From Desmodesmus armatus (taxonomy: Eukaryota; Chlorophyta; Chlorophyceae; Sphaeropleales; Scenedesmaceae), in contig VIIQ02000070.1 of assembly GCA_007449985.2 (NCBI GenBank), positions 252,501 through 316,500 on the forward strand: 64,000 nucleotides of DNA, given 5' to 3'. Shown piece by piece: positions 13,901-24,400 of this stretch. A program made the translations under genes and the position numbers. A model generated the notes under the pieces. That model had not been told where the DNA came from, did not search any database, and saw only the letters and a program-made list of their open reading frames with translations. Position 1 is the stretch's first letter. Each line of letters opens with the position of its first letter.

Positions 13901-16900
13901 TCTTTGGGGCACACCAGCCACAGCCATGAGTGTGCGCAAAGAGGGGCATCATGAAAGCGCAGCTATTGCGACGTGTTGATCACCACTCTAAACAAACTCA
14001 GCACCACCAGCAATCTGCTGGGCCCACTGTGCTTCTTGGGCAGCAGCCTGCAGACCGGTACAGTACAGACAGTACATGTATGGCAACCTTGTCTCTCAGG
14101 TAAGGAATGAGATCGATTGAAACCACCCACCATGCACAACACGTACGGGCCACACACATATTATGGCGCTGCAGCCCACCAACAGTTCATTGGGGCACAC
14201 CAGTCACACCCATAAGTGCACGAAAGTAGTGCCGTCACAGTAGGGATGCTATTGAGGTGATTTGATTCACTACTCCTATGAAACAGCACCAACAGCAGCG
14301 GTGTCATACTGCGCAGCACATCCATCTTGAGGCCAAGGGCCAAAGCCCTGGCTGCCATTGTGGTTGCTGCAGCACGATTCGGCTGCAACACCACTCAAAA
14401 ACGCACTGCGCACCTTGTCTGCAGCAGCAGTGGCCTTGCTGAGCTCCACCGCCAGCCTGCTGGCCCGCCCCAACTCCTCATTGTAAAGCAGCCGCAGTGC
14501 CTCAACCTGCCTGTGTCACCAGCAGCAGACGGCCAGCAGCAGTGGTGCACCCTCCCTTATGGCATTCCAAAAGTTGACCAATCATATGCGCGCTGAATTG
14601 CCCGCTGGCACGAACCAAGAAAGGGGGATGCACCCTAAAGCCCACCCATCAGAAGTCAACAGTGGGCACTCCTGCTGTCTCAAATCTGCAGCCAAGCACC
14701 TTACAACGCGTTGCAACGTTGCCGTTAACGGCCCACCTTGTGGATTCCACCAGTGCGGCCGCAGCGGCCGACGACGACGACAGCTCCTGCTGCATTGCTT
14801 CAAGCTGCTGCTTGTGCTGCTGCTCTGTCTCGTGCCGCTCCTTCTGCCAGGCCTCCATTTGCGCCTGGTGGTGCTGCTGCAGCGCCAGGTGGGCTGCATG
14901 GCTGACTGCCAATGCCTGTTGCAGCTCGGCATGCTGACCGGACAGCGCGTCATGGTCGGCACGCTGCTCGACGATCCTCCTGCAAGGGTGTCGTGGCAAC
15001 CACATAGAAACTTGGACTCGTGAATGACAGTATGCCATGACCGGTCACGCCGACAGTGTCGCTATTGAAGCCCTGTTCACGGCGCATCGTGGTGCACTGA
15101 ATGCAGCCTGTACTGAAGAAGATGAGCTTCTTGTTGAAGCTGCATGACAGTACAGAGAGTGCGATGGATGCCGGCGGCCTTCGACGGCCCAGCCAGCGTC
15201 TTCGATTCCATCATGCTCAGTAGCGGGCCGCATGTGAGCATGATGGGTGCTGTGCAGATCGTTTGGGGTGCAGGCACTCACTTGTGTGCGGCATCCAACT
15301 GTGACACTATCTCTTTGAGGCTGGCATCAGTCTGCTGCAGCTTCCCCTACAGGCCAGCACATCAGGCAACGCAACAACAGCACAGTCACTCCACCAACAA
15401 CCAGCAAGCTTATGGCCTTGGGACTCTGCCCCCACTTGCTTGCCGTGAACATGTTGAGTTTTGCGTCATGTGAGGCATGTGAATGGTGAACAAGCAGGGA
15501 GCACAATGCCCTGGACAAACACCTAGCTTCATGCTCAGTACAGGTAGGACCAACTGCACTTCGCTTTCCTTGTGCCATCCCGTATCACCTGCAGGAAGTC
15601 TCCTCTGCGCTGCTCGTGCCTCAGCCGTATCTCCATATCCTCCTTCATGCTGGCATACGCCTCTGCATAGTCCTTCACAAGCTCGTCTGCTGTGGGGCCC
15701 AGGCAGCTCAGGGCATCTGCCATGCTGCTGAAGGTGCCTGCAGGACAGCAGGGCATCATTACAGCGGCAGGGAAACCACATGTCACTCAGCTGGCAAGGC
15801 ACAACCAGGAGCAGCTGCAGGGCAGCTCAGGGCATCTGCCATGCTGCTGAAGGTACCTGCAGGGTATCAGCAGGGAAACCACATGACTCAGCTGGCAAGG
15901 CACAACCAGGAGCAGCTGCAGGGCAGCTCAGGGCATCTGTCATGCTGCTGAAGGTGCCTGCAGGGCAGCAGCAAGGAAACCACATGACTCAGCTGGCAAG
16001 GCACAAAGAGGAGCTTTGTTGGGAGCAGCTGCAGGGCAGCTCAGGCATCTGCCATGCTGCTGAAAGTGCCTGCAGGACAGCAGGGCAGCAGCAGGTCATT
16101 GTGTTGCTCTGTGGGGTTGGTGGAGAGATGTCTGCAGCCTGCTTATCGCTGTTTCCAAGTTTGCTGGAGCCCCCACAGGCGGTGTGGCTTAGCTGGCAAG
16201 GCACAACCAGGAGCAGCTGCAGGGCAGCAGCCCAGAGGGTGGACGAGAGCCATGGCAGCAGTGGTCGCAGCTGCTGGGAGCGTCAAACCCACACACGGCA
16301 GGGTACCGCACAGCTGTCTGGCATTGCCACACACTTGATGTGAGTGACGAGTTTAGCACCGGGAGGATCATGGGTCGCGCAGACACACATGCAAGGTGTC
16401 GGCTGCTGCTGCTGCTGTGAACCCGCCCACATAGGATCAAGGAGGATGTGAGGCACGATGAGCAGGGACAAGCAGACTCTCATGGACACCCAAAAAGCGG
16501 CAGACACCCCTCCTGTTGTGACCCCCCCCCCCCCCGCGATTTAAAGGACACTGCAACGGTTACCATTACCTGCAGGCAGTCCAGTATCGCTGCACCCCTC
16601 AACATCCTCCCCCTCAGAGCCCCTGCCCCCAGCATCTCCTGCTGCAGCAGCCAATCCCCCTGCTGCTGCCAGCGCAGGAAACGCGCTGGCTGCATCAGCA
16701 CCGGGGGATCCGGCGGCCTTTCCTGCTTTGCTTGCTGCATGTGCTGAAGGCCCTGAGGTGCCGCCGCCTGCTGCTGCTATAGGGCCGTCCAGGAGGTGGA
16801 TGGTGCTGGACAGCTGGGGGGCTGCTTGCTGTGCTAGTAGGGAGCGCAGCTGCTTGACCTCCCCAGCGACCATCTTCCTGAATGCACCTGGACATTCAGA

Positions 16901-18013
16901 GCGCATCAAGGACACACGTCATCTGCTCAAGCACAGCCTCTCAGCTGGCTATGATATAGTGTAGCTGGCTACAGGCTGGTTGGTTGAGCAGGAGCACTCT
17001 GTGGCGCTGCAGTAGCAGGTGGTGCCCTGGCTTAGATCTGCCAGACCACTGCGGAAGGGCCTGGCTGCTGAAGTCGAATGCTGCATACTGCACAGCTTGC
17101 ACAGCGCCCTGTCCAGTTACAGCTCACTTGTGACACCCCTCCCATACATCAGCAAGTGGCTTAGCTTGTGTGCATGAGCTCTGTTGCACTGTTTGGCCAA
17201 GTGTCTGTGCAGCTAGCGCCGAGGTTGGGACCCTGTCCCCAAATACTGTACTGTACTGTAGCATCCCTAAAAGCAATTGCTGCCAGGCCGTACTTGCCTG
17301 CATGTGCCGCCATGGCTCTGTACAGTGCATTGATGGTGTGCTGGGGCACCCCAGCTGCCTGCAACGCATCCCTGCTGAGGCCCAACTGACCAAGGCTGTC
17401 CGCTGCAGTGGCAGCACCATCAACCAGCAAACAGACAGTGTCAATTTGAGCGTGATATGGAATCAGACGTCTACATGGTTGCTGCAGTACAGTCAACAAG
17501 ACTCGGCTGCACCACGGACGCTGCAGCTGCCTGGAGTGGCTGAGGGTACGTCTATGCTGCATGCCCATGCAAGCCTGTGGCAGTAGGGCCGTGGCAGGTC
17601 TAGCAACATGTCGTGCTGCTGGCTGCATCATGTTTGCATCATCTATACCATCTGCTTCCCCACCTTTTGAGGCCGCCCCATGAGTGGCTTTTGCAAGTGC
17701 TGGCAGCAGCTGCTGCAGGTATGCATCGATCAGGTTGAGATCAGCCCCGCTGCTGGGCTCCAGCCCTGAAGTGCCGCCAGGCCTGCACAGAAAGCAGAGT
17801 GTTGCTTTGATCTCGCCCAGCATTTGTTCGTGATGATGTTGATGATGCATGCATGCTGTATGTGTGCTGCAGTGGGGTTGCTGCAAACACGAGGCAAGTG
17901 GTGTTCTTGGGGAGCGCTGGGAAGGCAGCAGCACGGCCTGCAACACACCTGCTGCCAGCAGCTGAGCTCCAGCGTCTGCCAGGCCCTGAGGCAGCTTCCT
18001 CTGATATTGGCAT
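428..18013 (-). CDS. Large coiled-coil / poly-glutamine protein, about 28 exons, ~2,740 aa
   Basis: I do not recognise the family. Exons (high to low): 17,949-18,013; 17,664-17,782; 17,294-17,402; 16,570-16,877; 15,589-15,737; 15,282-15,346; 14,737-14,979; 14,414-14,510; 13,678-13,831; 13,333-13,433; 12,952-13,062; 12,678-12,762; 12,319-12,464; 11,795-11,992; 11,319-11,461; 10,910-11,000; 10,525-10,677; 10,185-10,280; 9,635-9,874; 8,867-9,098; 5,997-8,611; 5,782-5,874; 5,501-5,590; 4,200-5,297; 3,624-3,707; 3,258-3,365; 1,784-2,185; 428-1,245. All junctions keep phase except the last, which needs a short exon; a 16-nt microexon near 1,670 (acceptor in CCGCGCAG) would fit. The start is the first ATG in frame with exon 2. 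Residues ~200-950 are heptad-rich coiled coil (for example QLRLMLERSRLTAVAEAAAA), ~970-1,840 are Gln/Ala/Ser-rich, and ~1,840-1,900 are coiled coil again, followed by the motif VNRGIQT. A structural, cytoskeletal or ciliary role is only a guess. Confidence 0.72.
1409..1534. repeat. Two copies of a dispersed hairpin repeat
   Basis: Each copy has a (GTTACT)n head followed by ACATGGTTCAGGC and then GCCTGAACACCCC, which forms an 8-bp perfect stem (GTTCAGGC/GCCTGAAC). Copies are at about 1,409-1,453 and 1,490-1,534. Related copies occur at about 3,391-3,463 and, inverted, at 50,845-50,888. Confidence 0.65.
2140..2820 (-). repeat. Ghost-exon array: acceptor edge of the 1,784-2,185 exon
   Basis: The first ~100 bases of the exon (encoding EASDILRLHPLPRVQ) recur at about 2,300-2,375, 2,590-2,695 and 2,775-2,820, upstream of the real exon in transcription order. 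Spacing is about 150-300 bp with G-rich linkers. The copy near 2,650 is nearly identical; the one near 2,790 is degenerate. Confidence 0.7.
3391..3463. repeat. Dispersed hairpin repeat copy
   Basis: Contains ACATGGTTCAGG, a short insert, then GCCTGAACACCCCATAGGGA, matching the pair at 1,409-1,534 with divergence. It lies in an intron of the coiled-coil gene. Confidence 0.5.
5997..8611 (-). other. Giant 2,615-nt Gln/Ala/Ser-rich exon of the coiled-coil gene
   Basis: This one uninterrupted exon encodes about 871 residues within a gene whose other exons are mostly 65-310 nt. It holds several poly-Gln runs, the longest about 20 residues, from CTG/CAG repeats at about 7,855-7,915. It also has Ala/Ser-rich stretches and near-repeats of about 35 residues around a FGAGLVDAGFGSP-like motif (6,240-6,560). 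It is spliced in phase at both ends (G|GC entry, CAG exit). The sequence looks intrinsically disordered; no catalytic domain is visible. Confidence 0.75.
9504..9590 (-). repeat. Donor-edge ghost of the 9,635-9,874 exon, followed by a telomere-like motif
   Basis: Positions 9,504-9,560 repeat the exon's 3' end (encoding HKQQEVFDSTLK plus its donor). They are followed at 9,571-9,590 by a short TTTAGGG-type tract (minus-strand reading), an interstitial telomere-like sequence. Confidence 0.6.
13880..14260 (-). repeat. Segmental duplicate (~285 bp) carrying an exon acceptor edge
   Basis: The motif GGGGCACACCAG with its flanks occurs at about 13,910 and 14,190. An acceptor-edge copy of the 13,678-13,831 exon (encoding AAAQEAQWA) lies at about 14,001-14,048. 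The copy is upstream of the real exon in transcription order. Confidence 0.6.
15714..16075 (-). repeat. Ghost-exon array: acceptor edge of the 15,589-15,737 exon, four copies
   Basis: A segment of about 40 bases spanning the acceptor CTGCAG and the codons for TFSSMADALSCL recurs at about 15,714, 15,824, 15,924 and 16,035, a period of about 100-110 bp. Only the first is joined to a full exon. Linkers share GACTCAGCTGGCAAGGCACA. Confidence 0.75.
17211..17262 (-). repeat. Dispersed repeat with (GTACA)n head, inverted copy
   Basis: This is the reverse complement of the element at 40,669-40,870: a (CAGTA)n tract, then TTGGGGACAG, then GCGCTAGC. It lies in an intron of the coiled-coil gene. Confidence 0.6.
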
Positions 18014-18709
18014 GCTTTCAATCACAACTGCTTTGCACAGCTAAGTCTGTGGTGGGCGGGCCCAGCTAGGCTGTGGATGGCGCCTGCTGGTCGCCCCGGT
18101 CTCTGTTGCATTCTCTGGTACAGCTGTGATGGTGCTGATGTATGTGTGAACAACGTCAGCATCCAAATTATTGGAACCTTTGCTGACCGATCTGAACCCA
18201 CATATCAAGCTGCAACAGGTGCCAGCTGGTCCATCAGCAGCAGCAGACAGGGGAAAGTAGACAAGGGCAGCACATCATGACACAACCGGCCCCAAAATGC
18301 CATTCAGATGTTAAAAACTCATTAGCTGAACATAAAACAAGCAGGGAGCCGTTAGATGCAACATCAGCTCATTCAAAAGACGTTCATGGCATGGACGCTT
18401 ACGTCAACGTCAGTGTTCCTGGTGCGAGCTTCTGAGAGTCCGACGTTCCTTAATGGTGTCGGTTGTGCGTCTCACCATAGCTAGAATAGGGCAAGGGCCA
18501 TATGGTATCCAGCTTCAAATTGCAACAGCTGCTGCAGTGCACTTCAACATTTCAAGCTCTGTGAGCAGTCTTTCCTCCTGAATCGCAGCCTCACCACGTA
18601 TCTTACTGGTTCTCAAAAGCTGCCTGTGAGCAGCACCGTACCAGGACGCTGACAGAGGTTTCAGCAACTAGCACCAGCACCACAGCCAGCACCCTCCGCA
18701 CAGAGCAGT
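18014..18709. promoter_or_regulatory. Divergent intergenic region of ~700 bp
   Basis: This separates the minus-strand coiled-coil gene (ATG at 18,013) from the plus-strand tetraspanin-like gene (ATG at 18,710) and presumably holds both promoters and 5' UTRs. I see no convincing ORF, tRNA or repeat array, and cannot point to a specific TATA box. Confidence 0.4.
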
Positions 18710-20135
18710 ATGGCCAGGAGAGCATGTGCAGACTGTGCAAGGAGTGCTGGAGTGGCCATGCGTGTGCTGGTCTCCAGCAACGTCCTGTGTGCCATTTGCC
18801 TGCTAGTCTTTGGCTGCACGGTGCGCACATGCTGCTCATAGAGTGACACATCTGCAGCTGTTGCTTGGTGTGCTTGTTCACGCATGCAACCTCTTTCGCA
18901 AACTCGATGCAAGTGTGATTGTTGTCATAGGAAGGGGTGATGACATCAGGATGCAGACCCGCAGCAGCACCAGCACAGCAAGAAGATGCACCATGCAGCA
19001 GATGTCCCCAGCACAGCATCAGAACACATGACAGACCCCACCCACGTGCTGACACCCTGCATGCTGGCAAAATGAAATTCCTGCAGGTTGAGCGGCCCAT
19101 CAACAGCTTCCCGCCAGTCGCAATGATCCTGCTGTCCTTCCTGTCCCTTGCCTCGGCCATCACCGGCCTGGTGGGGGGCCACAAGTGGGCCTGCTGCTTG
19201 GATGCCTTCCTGGCCCTACACTCCATTGACACACTCTGCAAGATGATCTTGGTCATTGTGCTGTGGTACGTACACCTCTTGGACTTAGCACATGGCATAG
19301 CGCAGTCACATACAGCTTGCTGTTGGGGAAAGGGAGGCAAGTGGATCGATGACACACCCCTGACGATGAGGGCATGCCCATCAACAGGCGCATGGCAGTC
19401 TGCTGCTAGGCTGTGCAAGTAAGTCGCCAGCATACAGTGCTTAGATGCAGTACACTAGCATGCTCACTGAGCAGCCGCTCCCTGTGTTCCTGCTGGTTGC
19501 CCGCTTTTTGGCAGCAGGGTCGACTTTGATTCTGTCCTTGCGGCCATAGACCCAAAGCAGACCGGTGTGTTTGACAGGGAGCATGTGACAGAGGTCCTGA
19601 AGGCAGCAAAGTGGCTCCTGCTGCTGTTCCTGTTGTGCGAGGCAGCCGCCCTGGTGCTTTCGTTGCTGCTGCGCTTTGTGCTGGCCCCACCAAACGCAGC
19701 CACAGCCTACAACAACTTTGATGAGGTGGGCGGAGGGTGGCGTTTTATAGAGCCCCAACCCAGCAGTTGCTGTTGTTATGGCTGTATATCAAATGTGGAT
19801 GGTCACTGGCTGCCTCCTGCAGCAGTGCAATATGCTGTACATGCACACCCCTCTCAGCGCCCACTTTCGCGCACACTTCCGCGCAGAGGCCCACAACAGA
19901 CTTATAGATGACTTAGTCTGCTGGTGCCCTGCCTGCCCGCCTCTGCCCGTGAATCCTGCAGAGCACCATGCAGGAGCGGACGCTCAACATGCAGTCCCTG
20001 CGGTCTGATGTCGAGTCCCAGAAGTACAGCACCTCCAATAACAGCATCTACAAGAAGATCACCTCCAAGATGCACAGCAAGTATGGTGCCTTCAGCCAAG
20101 GAGTCAAGTGGAAGAAGGGCTGGTTTGGTAACTGA
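18710..20135 (+). CDS. Four-transmembrane tetraspanin-like membrane protein, 4 exons, 224 aa
   Basis: Exons 18,710-18,820, 19,087-19,265, 19,515-19,725 and 19,962-20,135 join in phase (0, 2, 0) and end at TGA. Membrane segments: residues ~15-36 (VLVSSNVLCAICLLVFGC), ~45-67 (AMILLSFLSLASAITGLVGG), ~75-96 (around IDTLCKMILVIVLWY) and ~125-150 (KWLLLLFLLCEAAALVLSLL). An acidic loop of about 25 residues lies between TM3 and TM4. The tail of about 60 residues is basic and ends SQGVKWKKGWFGN. The four-helix order with a loop before TM4 resembles tetraspanins, but that loop is short and the CCG motif is not evident, so the assignment is by topology only. The acceptor at 19,515 could equally be 19,518. 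A TGTAA motif occurs at about 20,401. Confidence 0.65.
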
Positions 20136-21488
20136 GGGGGCTGTGGCACTGGGGTCCCATTGGGGTACACAAGGCAGTGGCGCTCTTGACGTGGGTTTGA
20201 CTGGCATGGGCTGTGGACTGCAAATGATGGCGTCTCAGAATGAACAATTCATTTTTCTTTCAGCAGTAGGCAGCGGTGGGTGCATGCTCTTGCAGGTGCG
20301 TAACAGCAGAGCAAGTTTGCGGGGGGGGGGGGGGGGGGGCTGGTTCTGTTTTGGGGCGGGGGATGCACATGTGCATCATGTTGATGGCGACTTGGTGAAC
20401 TGTAACATGGATTGGCACACTGGGTCGCATGATGAGTTGACAGACAACAGAATCATAACTTGCACCAGAAACTCAAAGGCACACATGGGGGCTGACACCA
20501 AGCGGGTCCCACACTGTCATTCATGCCCCCTGGTTCATGGCAGTATCCACCTGCACAAGCAGCAGGTGTACTGCCGCTGCAGCATGGGATACGTATGCCT
20601 TGAAGTGCTGCACAGCACACCAATCATTGATGGCATCAAAGCAAACTGCCACCACCTACTTCTTTTCGTTGACAGACACGGCAGCTTCAGCCTCTGCGAT
20701 CTTATTACAAAGCAAACTGCCACCACCCACTGTGCACAAGGTGTGACGACAAGACACATAGACCCAAACAGTCACTGATTGAGGAGTGGCCAGTCTTTGC
20801 TCGGGCAGATAAATACCCCCCATATCACACCTGTCCCTGATGGTGGCCCTTGAGAGCGGTGCACATCAGAAGCTTGAAGGACAGATTCAGCCAACGGCAC
20901 AGCAACCAAAGCAATGACACAGACCTACTGTACATCTAGACATGTCACGTCAACACAGACCATTGGAAGCACCACACGTTGCCGTAGACACAGCGACTGA
21001 CGCAGCCGCCTGCTGCAGCCAACAGCTCCGGGTACTTGCAGTCCCTGAGCTCCCGCAGGCAGCAAACAAGCTGTAAAGCCCTGGTGTGGAAGGCATGCAC
21101 ACCTCCCTTCAAAAACAGCACAACCTCCTGCACCCTACAAGTCAGGTACTTGACGCGTACAGGACTCCCAAAGATAGCCAACACGACCCTGTTCTCACAC
21201 CCACCCAAGACAGCAGGTCCTCAGGGCTAGAGCTAGGCTAGCAACTACAAAGTCAGGGTGCTTGAAGCCCCTGAACTCCCGCAAGAAATTCACCCCCGCC
21301 TCCTCGTATGCTGCCGCGTCATCGTCCCCGACCCATTGGTGCTGGCCAGCACCAAACGGATCACCCACCCACACCACCGGCAGAGCCATTGCTGCCAGGG
21401 TGTAGGGAGCCGCCGGCGGCACTGCTGCCAGCAACAATGGCGGCACTGCTGCCAGCCGCCAGGGCTGCTGCTCCCCTCTTGCTGGCGG
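20136..21488. other. Convergent intergenic region with ARP5 terminal-exon ghosts
   Basis: This lies between two gene 3' ends. It contains a poly-G tract at about 20,321-20,338. Two degenerate copies of the ARP5 C-terminal exon lie at about 21,245-21,440 (encoding [19 protein letters not shown]) and 21,003-21,060 (encoding LRELRDCKYPEL). Both are beyond the ARP5 stop. No independent gene is supported. Confidence 0.55.
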
Positions 21489-24400
21489 CTACAAATCTGG
21501 GTATTTGAAGCCCCTGAACTCCCGAAGGTAGTCCACCCCGGCCTCCTCATACTGCTGTCGGGTCATTGCCCCAGACCCAGCACCAAACGGATCACCAAAC
21601 CCACCCATACCACCGGCAGAGCCATTGCTGCCGGGGTGTAGGGAGGCGCCGGCAGCAGTGGCGGCACTGCTGCCAGCCGCCAGTGCTGCTGCGCCCCTCC
21701 AGGTGTCCAGTAGGGGCTCTTGGGACATGAAGACGGACATGGGCTGGCCTGGGGGCCGGATGGAGGCAAGCTCTGCTGCCAGCCTGTCGGCAAAGCCTGC
21801 ACAAGTGTGACACAGCAGCGGGGCAGGAGTGGTTGTTGCAAGACACAAGGTGGGGTGTGAGGATGGTCATGGGCTGGCCTGGGGGGCGGATGGACGCGAG
21901 CTCTGCTGCCAGCCTGTCGGCAAAGCCTGAAATGAGCATAGCGTGACAAAGAAGCGGGACAGGAGCAGTTGTTGCAAACGTTGCTTGAGGAACACACAAC
22001 AAACACTACATCAAGCGGCGTCTGAGGTTAGTCATGGGCTGCCCTGGGGCCGGATGGAGGCGAGTTCTGCTGCCAGCCTGTCGGCAAAGCCTGCACAAGT
22101 GTGACAAAGCAGCGGGACAGGAGTGGTTGTTGGAAAATAACAAGGCGGGGTCTGAGGATGGTAATGAGCTGGCTTGGGGGCCGGATGGAGGCGAGTTCTG
22201 CTGCCAGCCTGTCAGCAAAACCTGCACAAGCAAAGTGAAACAGAGGAGCGGCACAGGAGCACCCGTTGAACATAGACAACAAGTAGGGTCTGAGGATGAT
22301 CGTGCGCTGGCCAGGGGGGGTGAGCTCTGCTGCCAGCCTGTCGGCAAAGCCAGCACAAGCACGGTGTGACGCAAAGTGGCGGGACAGCAGCATGCTTGGC
22401 TCAAGGGCCAACAGACATGTATGGGTCAAAATGTGCATAATAATCAATGAAAGCTGCCATCTTTGCTTCCCTGCGTTTGAAAAAAGCTGGCAACAACCGA
22501 AAACCCGTATCAGGGTTTGTAGTAGCGGCATCATCCAAGGCCCCTAGTAGACATGTACATCAACCCCCCTCCCTCTCCCACCATCCCCCAAACCACGAGA
22601 AAGGCTGCTGCTTACCTGCAAAGCACGCATTGCCGCCAGTCAGCACCACGCCGCCAGCAGCGACTGCATCTCCCACGTGCTTCGGCAGCCGGTGGAACAC
22701 CAGCCCTAGAACCTCACCAAGCCCCGCCTGGTCTACACCTGCGGTGCATGGATACACATGCACATCCCAAGCTGTGAGTAAGTGGATGACTCACACTCAT
22801 TTACATCATGGCAACTTGGAGGATCAATGAACTACTGCGGTGCATGCACATCCCAAGCTGTGTGAGCATCTTCAGCCAGCCCCGCTTGGTCTACACCTGC
22901 AGCGCATGGATGGAAAAGTCAAACTTAACATGGTCGATCCAAGCTATGAGCACACGCATTATTACATAAAACGGCTAACGCCCAGGTGGCGTCAGTGCTG
23001 GATTGAATCCCATCCAACTTATGTGGGAGGAAGGGGAGGATTCCTTACTGTAGAACTGCTGCCGCCCAAATGCTGCACATTTGGCTGGGTTGCTGCCGCT
23101 GGCTGGCTGGCTGCTGCTGTGCTGCTGCTGATCATAATGGCGCATGTGTGACCATTCGACTGCCTATTGAGGTTACTTCGACATGCAAACGACTGCTCCC
23201 GCTATCACACTAACAATGGCACACTTTTGAGTAGGACGCTGACCCAATCACGCACCCAAAGTGTAATTCCCGCCACCAAAATGAGTGACCCAAACCTTCC
23301 AAGCAGCAGCAGCATCCGATACGCACCTGCTAGTGCAGCAGGTTGGTACAGCAGCTCCGGCACCCTGACCCTCTCAACCCCCAGCACCAACTGATAGTCC
23401 TCCGCACTCGACGGCTGCTGCTGCTGCGGCCCCTGCGGCTTGCGCCCCGCCAGGTGACTAATCCTCATGAGGTTCAAATCTATGCCCTCAAAAACCCCGC
23501 CGAGGGTCGTGGGCATAAACCCTAGGTCCTGACGAGGGGCCACAGTGGGGTATAGCGCCGACACGGGACCTGCGGCAGCTGAGGGGCCGGCAGGTGCTGC
23601 TGTTGTTGTTGCGGAAGCTTGGTAGACTAGCCGAGTGAGCTGGCCTGCTACCGCAGCAGCGGCGGCCTCTAGGGGATTTAGTGCTGCTGCTGCCGCGGCA
23701 TCGACGGCGGCTGCGGCGGCGGCTGCGGCGGCTGTGTCGGCTGGGTCTGGAGCGACGGCTGCTGCCGCCTCAACGGCTGCACCGATCTGCTGAAGGCGCT
23801 CGGTGGTCCAAGCCAACTCTGCTGCCTCCTCAGCCTCCGCATCTGCAACCACGGAAAACACAAGGGGGGGGGGGGAGGTTGTTACAAGTGGATGCTGTCA
23901 CCACTGGGCGGTGCTGTCCACACTTGATGAATTCGGTGGACCAAGAGGTGGACAGCACACGTTGCAGACGACCGGCAGACAAGACCAGCCCCCCCCCCCC
24001 CCCGATACACCGACATGGCAGCAGCCTTACCTGAATCAGATGCCCGCAGGTCCATCTCCCTGTACACCTGCCAATCAGCCGCCTCATCTCCAAACCCATC
24101 CTCATCACTCTCATCACTCTAATAACTCTCACCACTATCCAATTACAGAACTACGACGCACATCAATAAGACATCAACAAGACATCAACAGCACCAAGAC
24201 ACCAACAGCAGCAGCAGCAGCAGCCTCACCTGAGTCAGATGCTCGCAGGTCCATCTCCCTGTACACCTGCCAATCAGCAGCCTCATCCCCTAACCCATCC
24301 TCATTACTCTCACCACTATCCATTTACAGTACAGAAATTTCATCAATATCCATTTACAGTGCAGTAATTGTGGGAGGGGATCCATGACCTCAGCACTAGC

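Noticed and set aside
18603..19433. 276-codon minus-strand frame opposite the tetraspanin-like gene
   Set aside because: The plus-strand exons have consistent phase and four membrane helices; the minus frame has no domain.
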